Positions 1 to 6,383 of a DNA stretch of 13,946 nucleotides are shown one piece after another. The stretch comes from DASXTS01 sp036505275 (GTDB lineage Bacteria; Actinomycetota; Actinomycetes; Mycobacteriales; Pseudonocardiaceae), in the NCBI GenBank assembly GCA_036505275.1, contig DASXTS010000427.1:1-13946 (forward strand), in the 5' to 3' direction. Positions within the stretch are counted from its first letter, which is position 1, and each line of letters starts with the position of its first letter. A program made the position numbers and the translations under genes. The notes under the pieces are model-generated. The model saw only the letters and a list, made by a program, of their open reading frames with translations. It did no database searches and was not told the DNA's origin.

Positions 1-128
1 GCCGTCTCGGTATGGATGAAGGCGATCTCGTCCCGGTACCGGTGGTACTCGGTGAACCCGGCCAGCTCCTCGTCGGCGTACACCTCGTAGCGCGACTTCT
101 CTGGGTTGTCCCGGACCGTCACGGGCAT
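1..128 (-). CDS. Small GNAT-family N-acetyltransferase, 5' part only
   Basis: Reading the minus strand from ATG at 128 gives 42 residues beginning MPVTVRDNPEKSRYEVYADE and running off the left edge of the window. The opening, a 'V-RDNPE-SRYE' stretch followed by 'ELAGFTEY', resembles the start of the small, roughly 100-residue GNAT proteins (Acetyltransf_CG / YjdJ type), in which a short beta-sheet precedes the acetyl-CoA-binding part. That later part lies outside the window, so acetyl-CoA binding cannot be checked. An AGGAGGT ribosome binding site at 136-142 sits at normal spacing and fixes the start. The same frame stays open upstream into the adenylate-kinase remnant at 201-301, so a longer reading frame exists, but the strong ribosome binding site argues for the ATG at 128. 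The acceptor substrate is unknown. Confidence 0.75.
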   Translation of the reverse strand, partial: MPVTVRDNPEKSRYEVYADEELAGFTEYHRYRDEIAFIHTET

Positions 129-135
129 GGCGCAG

Positions 136-142
136 ACCTCCT
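136..142 (-). promoter_or_regulatory. Ribosome binding site of the GNAT gene
   Basis: AGGAGGT on the minus strand, 7 bases before ATG 128. It decides the start, because the reading frame is open further upstream into unrelated remnant sequence. Confidence 0.75.
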
Positions 143-200
143 GTTCCGGTGAGCCGGTCCACGTGAAGACGCCGGGCTCGGCAGGGCGGCGGCCCCTGCT

Positions 201-301
201 ATCGGTATACACGTCGTCGGCGGACGGGTTGCCGTCGATCTCAGCAGGATGCCACGGCCGCGGTAGTAGTCGACCAGCGGTTCGGTCTGCTCGGCGTACC
301 G
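201..301 (-). pseudogene. C-terminal remnant of an adenylate kinase, frameshifted
   Basis: The minus strand from 301 reads RYAEQTEPLVDYYRGRGILL. After loss of one base near 241 it continues in the next frame as IDGNPSADDVYTD (239-201). Restoring the missing base gives '...GILLEIDG...'. The 'Y-EQT-PL-DYYR-RG-L--IDG---VD-V' pattern is the C-terminal end of bacterial adenylate kinases (ATP + AMP to 2 ADP), after the lid domain. Only about 35 of the roughly 190-220 residues remain. The P-loop, the AMP-binding part and the lid are absent, because the intact 112-residue gene ends at 315, immediately next to the remnant. I see no start codon or ribosome binding site. I read this as a gene scar. Family assignment is by pattern recognition only. 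Confidence 0.6.
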
Positions 302-314
302 GCTGCTACCGACG

Positions 315-653
315 TCAGCCGGTGAACCGGCGTTCGAGTTGCGCCCAGGCCTGTGTCATCGACTCCAGTGGTTCGAGCAGGCGTTCGAGGACCTCGAGCT
401 GCTGCTCGAACGCATCCAGGCCGGTGCGCAACGACTCGATCGCGCCGCGCTGCGCCCGGATGGCGCCCGCTATCGCCGCGACCTGGGCGGCGGAGATACT
501 TCCGGGCGTCGGGATCGACGGCAGCCCCACCGACGGGCCACCCGCGGGTGCGACGCCCGGTACCTGCCACACCATCGAGTTCAGGCGGTCCAATGCCCCG
601 CGTAGCTGGGAAAGCAGGTCGTTCGACAGTTCTGGCCGATCCTCGGTGGGCAT
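315..653 (-). CDS. Small coiled-coil protein of unknown function
   Basis: This 112-residue protein is not a family I can name. Residues 1-30 are polar (MPTEDRPELSNDLLSQLRGA...). Residues 30-50 are a flexible Pro/Gly-rich linker (VPGVAPAGGPSVGLPSIP). Residues 53-108 form a long predicted amphipathic helix or coiled coil (AIRAQRGAIESLRTGLDAF, LEVLERLLEPLES). There is no signal peptide, membrane segment or cysteine, so it is probably cytoplasmic and oligomeric or a binding partner. The start is well supported: AGGAGG at 660-665 lies 6 bases before ATG 653. It lies about 90 bases downstream of the ERCC4-Lsr2 nuclease gene on the same strand, so co-transcription is likely. A role with that nuclease is inference from position only. 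Confidence 0.75.
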   Translation of the reverse strand: MPTEDRPELSNDLLSQLRGALDRLNSMVWQVPGVAPAGGPSVGLPSIPTPGSISAAQVAAIAGAIRAQRGAIESLRTGLDAFEQQLEVLERLLEPLESMTQAWAQLERRFTG

Positions 654-741
654 GACGGTCCTCCTCTGGGGCTAGCTCGATCTTGCCAGGTGAACGCCGG
701 GTCTGACTGGGCGGATTTCAGCGGTCGTCGCCAGGCTGTGA

Positions 742-1734
742 TCAATCTGTCTGGTCGGGGTGGCTTTCCGGGGGGTGCGCCTGGCGCCAGGATTGCCAGA
801 TTTCGGGGCGGAGTCGGCCGCGGTCGGGCACGTCCAGTCCGCTGCGTCGGGCCCACGCGCGCACTTCGGCGGTGCTGGGCTCGGGTGCGGTGGGCGCGGC
901 GGCGAGGTCGTGGTCGGCGCCGAACAGGTCCTGGGTGTGGCTGGTGTCGCCGGCCCAGGTGTGGGCGGCGGCCAGGAATCGGTAGGTGTACTCCTGGGCC
1001 AGCTGGCGGGTCTCGCAGAACACGATCGGCACCGTCGGGAAGGCGACCTGTAACTCGGCGACGGCGTCGGCGGCCACGGACGGCCGCACCCGGGTGAGCG
1101 TGAAGACTTGCGAGTACCGGTCCTCGACGACAACCGCCGCCCTTGGCAGCGCGGACAGCTCGGTGAGCTGGTATTTCAGGGTGCCGTCCAGCAGGCTGGA
1201 GACCAGGTCTGGCAGCGACTTGCGTTCCACCGCGGCGATGAGCTTGTCGCCGACGAGCAGGCCGTAGTCGCCGCAGGGCAGGCCCCGGCGGACGGTGTGC
1301 ACAGGTTTGCCGGTGAAGTCGTAGCCGTAGCGTTCGTGGACGTCGATGACGATCGGCAGCTGGGCTATCCCGGCCGCCCGCGCGGTTGGTGTGCGGACCC
1401 CAGGGCGGGCCTGTTTGCGGGTGCGCGGCGTCTGCCAGAACACCACCTCGCGGCCGCGAGCTGTGGTGAACACCAGCTGGGAGCGGTTCTCCCGACCGCG
1501 GGCGGCGACGATGTCGACCGCGGCGCCGCGGCGCCGGCACGATCGCAACGGCACGGTCTCGACCAGCTCTGGTTCGGCCGGCCACTCGGTCAGCGGCACC
1601 GGATGGCAGTACAGCGCCTTGGTTCGTGGCCAGGTCCCCGAGGTGCGAAACACCAGACCGGTTCCGAGGGGCACCCACAGCAGGTAGGGCAGCCTCGAGT
1701 CCGCGTCCGGGTTCACCGCTACCAGCAGGTCCAC
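742..1734 (-). CDS. ERCC4-domain nuclease with C-terminal Lsr2-like DNA-binding tail
   Basis: Predicted structure-specific DNA endonuclease of the XPF/ERCC4 fold. With the GTG start at 1734 it has 330 residues. Residues about 1-125 are an N-terminal region of unknown role (RLPYLLWVPLGTGLVFRTSG). Residues about 127-250 carry the nuclease core: Asp131 in 'IVIDVHERY', Gly155-Asp156 in 'LPCGDYG', and the ERKSLPD signature at 170-176, matching GDXn-ERKX3D. Residues about 286-320 (EVRAWARRSGLDVPDRGRLR) match the Lsr2 C-terminal domain, with the RGR minor-groove loop at 305-307. In Lsr2 this loop binds AT-rich DNA. An in-frame ATG at 1797 would add 21 residues; I prefer GTG 1734, preceded by GGCGAG, because the extra residues are low in complexity and the ERCC4 proteins I recall begin near here. 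It is read away from the divergent PQQ-like gene. The substrate is unknown; DNA repair or processing of AT-rich DNA is inference. Confidence 0.85.
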   Translation of the reverse strand: MDLLVAVNPDADSRLPYLLWVPLGTGLVFRTSGTWPRTKALYCHPVPLTEWPAEPELVETVPLRSCRRRGAAVDIVAARGRENRSQLVFTTARGREVVFWQTPRTRKQARPGVRTPTARAAGIAQLPIVIDVHERYGYDFTGKPVHTVRRGLPCGDYGLLVGDKLIAAVERKSLPDLVSSLLDGTLKYQLTELSALPRAAVVVEDRYSQVFTLTRVRPSVAADAVAELQVAFPTVPIVFCETRQLAQEYTYRFLAAAHTWAGDTSHTQDLFGADHDLAAAPTAPEPSTAEVRAWARRSGLDVPDRGRLRPEIWQSWRQAHPPESHPDQTD

Positions 1735-1916
1735 AAGGTAAGTCTCGCCCAGGCCGAGGCCGGCCCCAGGATTATCCAGCGGCCGGCAGCCGACCATTTG
1801 GGCCCCCGCGACTGCGGACCGTCACAAGGCAGTACCCGTTCGTCCGCAGGTGCCCACCCAATTGGCACAACTCTTGCCTTGATCGGTGTTACGGAGAGTA
1901 CTGTGCAGGCGTTCAC

Positions 1917-1932
1917 GCCGCCCTGCGGCGGC
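1917..1932 (+). other. GC-rich hairpin in the leader of the PQQ-like gene
   Basis: GCCGCC-CTGC-GGCGGC forms a perfect 6-bp stem with a 4-base loop, ending 31 bases before ATG 1964. It may affect the leader transcript, but GC-rich stems also arise by chance in such DNA. The remainder of 1798-1963 holds the start regions of two divergent genes and no convincing promoter pair. Confidence 0.3.
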
Positions 1933-1963
1933 CTCGGTTTGCCCCAGCCCCGATGGGAACGCC

Positions 1964-3557
1964 ATGACCGTCCGTAGGTTCGCCGCAGTGGGCGCTGGGC
2001 TCGCTCTCGCGGTGGCAATGTCCGTCTATGCGGCACTGCCCGCAAGCGCCGACACGCCCGCGTGGTCGATGGGTGGCCATGACTTCCAGAACACCAGATC
2101 CAACCCGGTCCAGAAGACGGTCTCCGCCTCGAACGCGAGCCGGCTGGCCACCAAGTGGGCCGCCACCACCCACGGCGACGTGTCCGCTACCCCCGCGGTC
2201 GTCGGTGGTGCGGTCTACTTCCCCGATTGGGGCGGCTACATCACCAAGGCCGACGTCAAGACGGGCGCCACAATCTGGACGAAGAAGCTGTCCGACTATG
2301 GCTACAACTCCGCGCCGGACCTGGTCGCGCACCAGCCCCGCGGTGGTCGGCAACGTCGTCTACATCGGTGACCAGGGCGGCGGCAGCTTCTTCGCACCGA
2401 GCCCAGGTCGCCTACTGGCGATCGACGCGAAGAGCGGCGGGCTGCTGTGGAGCACTGTGATCAACCCACACCCGTTCTCGATCATCACCCAGTCGCCGAT
2501 CGTGTCCAATGGCACGGTGTACGTTGGCGCCGCCTCCGCGGAGGAGAACAACGCCGCCTTCATCCCCGGCTACGTCTGCTGCACGTTCCGCGGCTCGTTC
2601 AGCGCAGTCGACGCGGCGACCGGACAGGTGAAGTGGACCACCTACATGGTCCCGAACAACGGCGACGCGCCCGGCGGCTACTCCGGGGCGGCGGTGTGGG
2701 GCAGCACCCCCGCCCTCGACGCCAGGTCGAACACCGTGTACATCACCACCGGCAACAACTACGCCGTCCCCGACTCGGTGAAGGCCTGCCAGGACGCCGG
2801 CGGAAGCCCGTCGCAGTGCCTGGACCCAGCTGACCACCTCGACGCCATCGTGGCCCTCGACACCACCAGCGGCGTGATCAAGTGGGCCACCGGGGTACAG
2901 GGCTTCGACGACTGCATCGTGTCCTGCATTCCGGACATTGCCCCGAACCCGTGCCCCACCGCGACCCCCGGCCCGGACTTCGATTTCGGCTCCGGTCCCA
3001 TCCTGTACACGGTGAAGAACCCGATGGGCGGTTCCCGGCAGCTCGTCGGCGCGGGCGCCAAGAGCGGCATCTTCTGGGCCCTCGACGCGCGCACCGGCCA
3101 GATCGTCTGGAGCACGCAGGCCGGCCCCGGCTCCACCCTCGGCGGCATCCAGTGGGGCAGCGCATACGACGGCGTGCGCATCTATGTCGCCGAGGCCAAC
3201 TCCGCGTTCCTGCCCTACGACAACAACCCGAGTCTGCCGCACACCGGCTCATGGGCCGCCCTGGATCCCGCGACCGGCGCGATCCTCTGGCAGACCGCCG
3301 ATCCGAGCGGCAGCTTCGATACCGGCGCCCTGTCCACATCCAACGGCGTGGTGTACGCCGGGAGCATGAGCGGCCATATGTACGCGCTCAACGCCGCCAC
3401 CGGCGCCGTCCTGAAGGACATCGTTGGACAGGGCTCGTCCAATGCCGGCCCTGCCATCGACAATGACGGAGTCGTCTACTGGGGCAACGGCTACGGCCGC
3501 TTCGGCCTGGGCGCCCCCAGCACAACCTTCTACGCCCTCTCCCTCGACGGCAGGTAA
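1964..3557 (+). pseudogene. Secreted PQQ-like beta-propeller protein, broken by one frameshift
   Basis: ATG 1964 starts MTVRRFAAVGAGLALAVAMS, a signal peptide with a likely cleavage after PASA, so the product would be exported. Once the frame is repaired it is about 530 residues with repeated propeller docking motifs: ADVKTGATIW, IDAKSGGLLW, VDAATGQVKW, LDTTSGVIKW, LDARTGQIVW, LDPATGAILW and a degenerate LNAATGAVLK. This matches PQQ-binding-like or polyvinyl-alcohol-dehydrogenase-like propellers. There is no CXXCH heme site, so it is not the cytochrome-fused form. At 2321-2330 the frame must skip one base: 'SAPDLV' in the first frame joins '(S)RTSPAVVGNVVYIGD' in the second. This means one inserted base or two deleted ones. 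Read as it stands, the first frame stops at 2371 with only about a quarter of the protein. The long second half shows no decay, so the break is recent or a sequencing error. The substrate is unknown. Confidence 0.8.
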
Positions 3558-3571
3558 GCCCGGCAGCGGGC
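3558..3571 (+). terminator. Weak hairpin directly after the PQQ-like gene
   Basis: GCCCG-GCAG-CGGGC begins on the base after the TAA stop. The stem is only 5 bp and no T-run follows, so a terminator role is uncertain. The stretch 3572-3673 shows nothing else recognisable, including no trace of the missing first half of the neighbouring UDP-glucose dehydrogenase. Confidence 0.25.
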
Positions 3572-3673
3572 GGTTGAGCGGTCGGTGTGTGGAGCGCATG
3601 AACGCGACGGGAGTCACCCGTGCCGGCGTGAGGACCGGACTGCTGTCGCGTTCACGGGGACATTGCAAGATCC

Positions 3674-4524
3674 GCACGCCTCGGCGCGCCAACGGTGCTC
3701 ACCGACGCGGCCAGCGCTGAGCTGGTCAAGTACGCCGCCAACTGCTTCCTGGCAATGAAGCTATCCTATGTCAACGCAATCGCCGAACTCTGCGAGCGGC
3801 TCGGTGCTGACGTCAACGATGTCACCGCGGGTATGGGCCATGACCGGCGAATCGGCCATGCCTACCTTTGCCGGGGCCCGGTTGGGGCGGTTCCTGTCTG
3901 CCGAAGGACACCCACGCCCTGCTCCAGGTGTCCGACAGTGCGGATTTCGAGTTCCGACTGCTGCGCGCCACCATCGACACCAATACCCGGCAGTTCCAAC
4001 GGATTGCCGACAAGATCCGGATGGCGATCACCGGATCCCGCCAGGGCTCGCTGCGGAATGTCCGGATAGGGCTCCTCGGACTGACCTTCAAGGCCGGCAC
4101 CGGCGACCTGCGGGACTCGCCGGCGCTGGCCGTCGCCGCATTGCTCCGGCAGAGCGGCGCCGAACTGATCGGCTACGATCCGGCCCTCGACCCGACGACC
4201 GACAGTCCGGCATTGGCCGGTATCAGTGGCTTTGGTATCAGGGCGGTCGACGAGCCCGTCATGGTCGCCAAGGACGCCGACGCGTTGGTGGTGCTTACCG
4301 AATGGCCGCATTTTCGCAGCCTGGACTGGCGTCAGTTGGCCGGCGTTCAGCGCCGCCCAATCCTCATCGACACCCGCAACCTGCTTGACCCGGACATCAT
4401 CGCCCGCGCAGGCTTCTCCTACTACGGGCTCGGGACTCGACCACGGTTGGCCGGCGACTCGATGGGGTGCATCCCCTCGATATGCGCGGTCGGTCACGTT
4501 TCGCTGTCTCCGACATCCCGCTGA
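3674..4524 (+). pseudogene. ugd: UDP-glucose 6-dehydrogenase, 5'-truncated and frameshifted
   Basis: Intact enzymes of this family oxidise UDP-glucose to UDP-glucuronate with two NAD+, supplying precursors for surface polysaccharides. Homology begins at about 3674 (ARLGAPTVLTDAASAELVKY) and runs through NCFLAMKLSYVNAIAELCER, which carries the conserved Lys of the central helix, to GMGHDRRIGHAYL. One base is missing near 3869. The next frame then continues PGPGWGGSCLPKDTHALLQV, with the catalytic Cys in GGSCLPKD, then GLLGLTFKAGTGDLRDSPAL and the C-terminal UDP-binding domain to about 4440 (GFSYYGLGTRP). The N-terminal Rossmann NAD-binding domain of about 200 residues is entirely absent. About 28 non-conserved residues are added before the stop at 4524. 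With no NAD domain and a frameshift it cannot make an active enzyme. It lies between another broken gene and the TIR gene, so this looks like a rearranged region. Confidence 0.85.
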
Positions 4525-4547
4525 GTAGCACTCTCTTCACGATCGGC

Positions 4548-4560
4548 GGCCTACGAGGCC
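4548..4560 (+). other. Small hairpin between the ugd pseudogene and the TIR gene
   Basis: GGCCT-ACG-AGGCC is a 5-bp inverted repeat with a 3-base loop, 24 bases after the pseudogene stop. It has no T-run, so a terminator is only possible. The rest of the 186-base gap (4525-4710) has a TACAAT at 4645-4650 that could be a -10 element for the TIR gene, but no -35 partner at suitable spacing. Confidence 0.2.
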
Positions 4561-4697
4561 AACCACGGCTCACGCCCCGGGCGACCTGACCGACATGCCC
4601 GCGGCGCGACCGCGTATCACTAGCGGTGCTGTTCTTGCGGCACCTACAATGCGATGAGTCGTCGGTCGGTACGTCGAGGCCTCTGACAACGGCTACT

Positions 4698-4703
4698 GAG
4701 AGG
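4698..4703 (+). promoter_or_regulatory. Ribosome binding site fixing the TTG start of the TIR gene
   Basis: GAGAGG lies 7 bases before TTG 4711. No ATG or GTG in this frame lies upstream of the conserved TIR opening VFLSYSHQD, and the TTG codes for the residue directly before PHVFLSYS, so the site supports the unusual start. Confidence 0.6.
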
Positions 4704-4710
4704 TCGAGCT

Positions 4711-5829
4711 TTGCCTCACGTCTTCCTGAGCTACAGCCACCAAGACGCCGGCTACGCCCGACGTATTGCTACCAGTCTGGCGCGCCGCTCCATCGACTGC
4801 TGGATGGACGATGACATCGAGTACGGAGACGAATGGCCAGCTGTCGTCGACGACCATCTAGACAACTCTGTTGCGCTGATCCTCATCATGACCAGAGCCG
4901 CCAAGGAATCCCGATGGGTCGCCGGAGAGTTAAGCCGCGCCCGGATTCGCGGCATTCCGATCTTCCCCCTGCTCCTCAGTGGCAAGCCCTTTCCCGGACT
5001 GGCCCGGCTGCACTACGTTGACGTCGTTGGTGGACGACCTCCACAGGCGGAATTCTACAAGCAGCTCGCTCTCAGAACTGGGCAGACCGATTCCGGCGAG
5101 ACCAAGGCGAAGCTCCTGAGCGCTGTGGACTGGAAGGTGCCGACCGCAAAGGAGCAACTCGCGACCTTCCTTACCTCCGGGGTCGACTTTTCAGGCATCG
5201 ACCTATCAGGCCGAGACCTGTCGGCCATGAACCTCCGGTCGATCGACCTTCGCGGTGCGAACCTCCGGGGAGCGAATCTGTCGGGTGCCAACCTCATCGA
5301 CGCCAATCTTGGCGGGGCTGATCTCAGCCATGCGAAAGTGATCCGAACCAATCTGACCTGGGCGAACCTGCAGGCGGCGCAGCTCAACGGAGCGCAACTG
5401 GTGCGAGCCCGGCTCGTCGGCACTGTGCTGGTAGCCGCGAACCTATCCTATGTCTGGGCCTCTGACCGAGAGGAGGCGCTCCGGCAGAAATACGGCACGG
5501 ATCTAACTGACGCCGACCCGGCTGATCTCGCGATTCCGATCGGATATGTCTTTCCCGGCACGTTGGGCAGCTGGCTGTGGGAGCAGCGGCGCGCGATCGA
5601 CGCCACGCTGCCACACGAGGCCGGGCCTCTCCCATGGTCGTCAAGCACCAGGTCTTCCGCGGCTGATCTCACGGAGGCAGACCTGACCCGGGCGGACCTC
5701 ACAAATGCGGACCTGACCGGCGCCACCTTGACCCGTGCGAGGTTCGACGAGGCCGACCTGACCAAGGCCAAACTCACCGACGCTGATCTCACCGATGTCG
5801 TCGGGTTCGAGTTGGCAAGGCGGGGATGA
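4711..5829 (+). CDS. TIR-domain protein with two pentapeptide-repeat blocks
   Basis: A 372-residue cytoplasmic protein. Residues 1-122 form a TIR domain (TIR_2 type): VFLSYSHQDAGYA at the first strand, the BB-loop-like WMDDDIEYGDEW at 31-42, and SRWVAGEL at 67-74. Glu73 takes the place of the catalytic glutamate of NAD-cleaving TIR domains (E642 in SARM1, 'WVHKE'). Residues 158-247 are 18 tandem pentapeptides of A(D/N)LXX type and 318-362 are nine more; each block would fold into a right-handed quadrilateral beta-helix. Residues 248-317 between them are non-repetitive and Trp-rich (GYVFPGTLGSWLWEQRR). Leu74 is a TTA codon. The gene is complete, with a TTG start and good ribosome binding site, stands alone on its strand, and ends 5 bases before the convergent DUF1772 stop. 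NADase or signalling activity, for example in phage defence, is inference; TIR domains can also be scaffolds. Confidence 0.88.
   Translation: MPHVFLSYSHQDAGYARRIATSLARRSIDCWMDDDIEYGDEWPAVVDDHLDNSVALILIMTRAAKESRWVAGELSRARIRGIPIFPLLLSGKPFPGLARLHYVDVVGGRPPQAEFYKQLALRTGQTDSGETKAKLLSAVDWKVPTAKEQLATFLTSGVDFSGIDLSGRDLSAMNLRSIDLRGANLRGANLSGANLIDANLGGADLSHAKVIRTNLTWANLQAAQLNGAQLVRARLVGTVLVAANLSYVWASDREEALRQKYGTDLTDADPADLAIPIGYVFPGTLGSWLWEQRRAIDATLPHEAGPLPWSSSTRSSAADLTEADLTRADLTNADLTGATLTRARFDEADLTKAKLTDADLTDVVGFELARRG
5181..5450 (+). repeat. 15-bp coding repeat block 1 (18 pentapeptides)
   Basis: Codons 158-247 of the TIR gene repeat with a 15-base period, each unit encoding five residues with Leu or Phe at the centre (IDLRG ANLRG ANLSG ANLID). 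The units have drifted at DNA level, so this block is old compared with the second one. Confidence 0.8.
5661..5796 (+). repeat. 15-bp coding repeat block 2 (9 pentapeptides)
   Basis: Units ADLTE ADLTR ADLTN ADLTG ATLTR ARFDE ADLTK AKLTD ADLTD. The core 'GC(G/T)GA(C/T)CT(G/C)AC' recurs nearly unchanged, so this block is more uniform than block 1 and may be a later expansion. Confidence 0.8.
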
Positions 5830-5834
5830 CCGAC

Positions 5835-6383
5835 TCAGCTCCGCCGACCGTACGTGACGAGCGCCCAGGCGAGACACCCGAACGCGGCCGTGGACATGAC
5901 CGTGCGCGCGAGGTTCCAAGCCGCCCACCTGGCTTCGTCGAACCGCGCGCGCACGGAGGCAAGATCGCTGATGCGGTCCGGCTCCCCGGCGGCCTTGATG
6001 GCGTCGTTGAGCGGTACGTTCACGGCGAACGTGATCACGACCGTGGCGAGGTACAGGGCGAACGCGGCCGCGGTCCACGGCAGTACTGGTCGCCGGTCCG
6101 GGCCGAGCTGCAGCGCCCCGGCCAGGCCGGTGAGCACCACGCCGCCAAGGAAGCACGCCATGAACCATGGGTTGATGATCGCTCGGTCCATCGACTGGAA
6201 GGCGGCGACGAAGGTCCGGTCGTCCGTCGGGCGCAGCCCCGGCATGATCGTGTGCGCGTAGAGGGCGAAGACGCCGGCCACCAACCCCACGGTGATGGTG
6301 GCCGCCACCAGCACGGCGCCGGCAAGTGGCTCCATGCCGCCAGCAGCGTACGCGGGCGTCCCGTGCGGCGGGTGCGCGGTCAT
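5835..6383 (-). CDS. DUF1772 (anthrone oxygenase-like) four-helix membrane protein
   Basis: A 182-residue membrane protein with four predicted helices, at residues about 17-45 (LAGAVLVAATITVGLVAGVF), 70-92 (NPWFMACFLGGVVLTGL), 97-122 (VLPWTAAAFALYLATVVITF) and 150-178 (LARTVMSTAAFGCLAWAL). The motifs 'MPGL', 'FVAAFQSMDRAI-NPWF', 'NVPLND' and 'RFDEARWAAWNLART' are typical of the DUF1772 family. Some members are related to anthrone oxygenases of polyketide pathways, but most have no known function. The start is ATG 6383, which overlaps the TGA of the EamA transporter gene as ATGA and has GAGG upstream, so translation is coupled to that gene. An internal ATG at 6335 is a weaker alternative. Being in one operon with a transporter beside a MocR regulator suggests a membrane accessory role, which is inference. 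Confidence 0.85.
   Translation of the reverse strand: MTAHPPHGTPAYAAGGMEPLAGAVLVAATITVGLVAGVFALYAHTIMPGLRPTDDRTFVAAFQSMDRAIINPWFMACFLGGVVLTGLAGALQLGPDRRPVLPWTAAAFALYLATVVITFAVNVPLNDAIKAAGEPDRISDLASVRARFDEARWAAWNLARTVMSTAAFGCLAWALVTYGRRS

Noticed and set aside
581..1678. 365-codon minus-strand open frame overlapping the ERCC4-Lsr2 gene
   Set aside because: Arg/Pro/Gly-rich composition typical of an off-frame reading in GC-rich DNA. The overlapping frame has recognisable ERCC4 and Lsr2 motifs.
1862..1878. TGGCAC-N5-TTGC, an excellent match to a sigma-54 (-24/-12) promoter upstream of the PQQ-like gene
   Set aside because: Actinobacteria generally lack sigma-54, and no enhancer-binding activator is seen here. 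Most likely chance, unless the genome is shown to encode RpoN.
2412..3242. 276-codon antisense open frame inside the PQQ-like gene
   Set aside because: Gly/Val/Arg-rich shadow with no domain pattern; the plus strand carries clear propeller motifs.
1964..3557. Naming the propeller protein a polyvinyl-alcohol dehydrogenase (cytochrome)
   Set aside because: There is no CXXCH heme-binding motif and PQQ-ligand residues could not be verified, so only a PQQ-like propeller call is supported.
3768..4388. 206-codon plus-strand frame over the ugd pseudogene
   Set aside because: Third frame of the same region; neither half of the UDP-glucose dehydrogenase homology is in it, and its composition is a shadow.
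4645..4650. TACAAT as a -10 promoter element for the TIR gene
   Set aside because: No TTGACA-like element lies 16-19 bases upstream, so it is only mentioned in the gap description.
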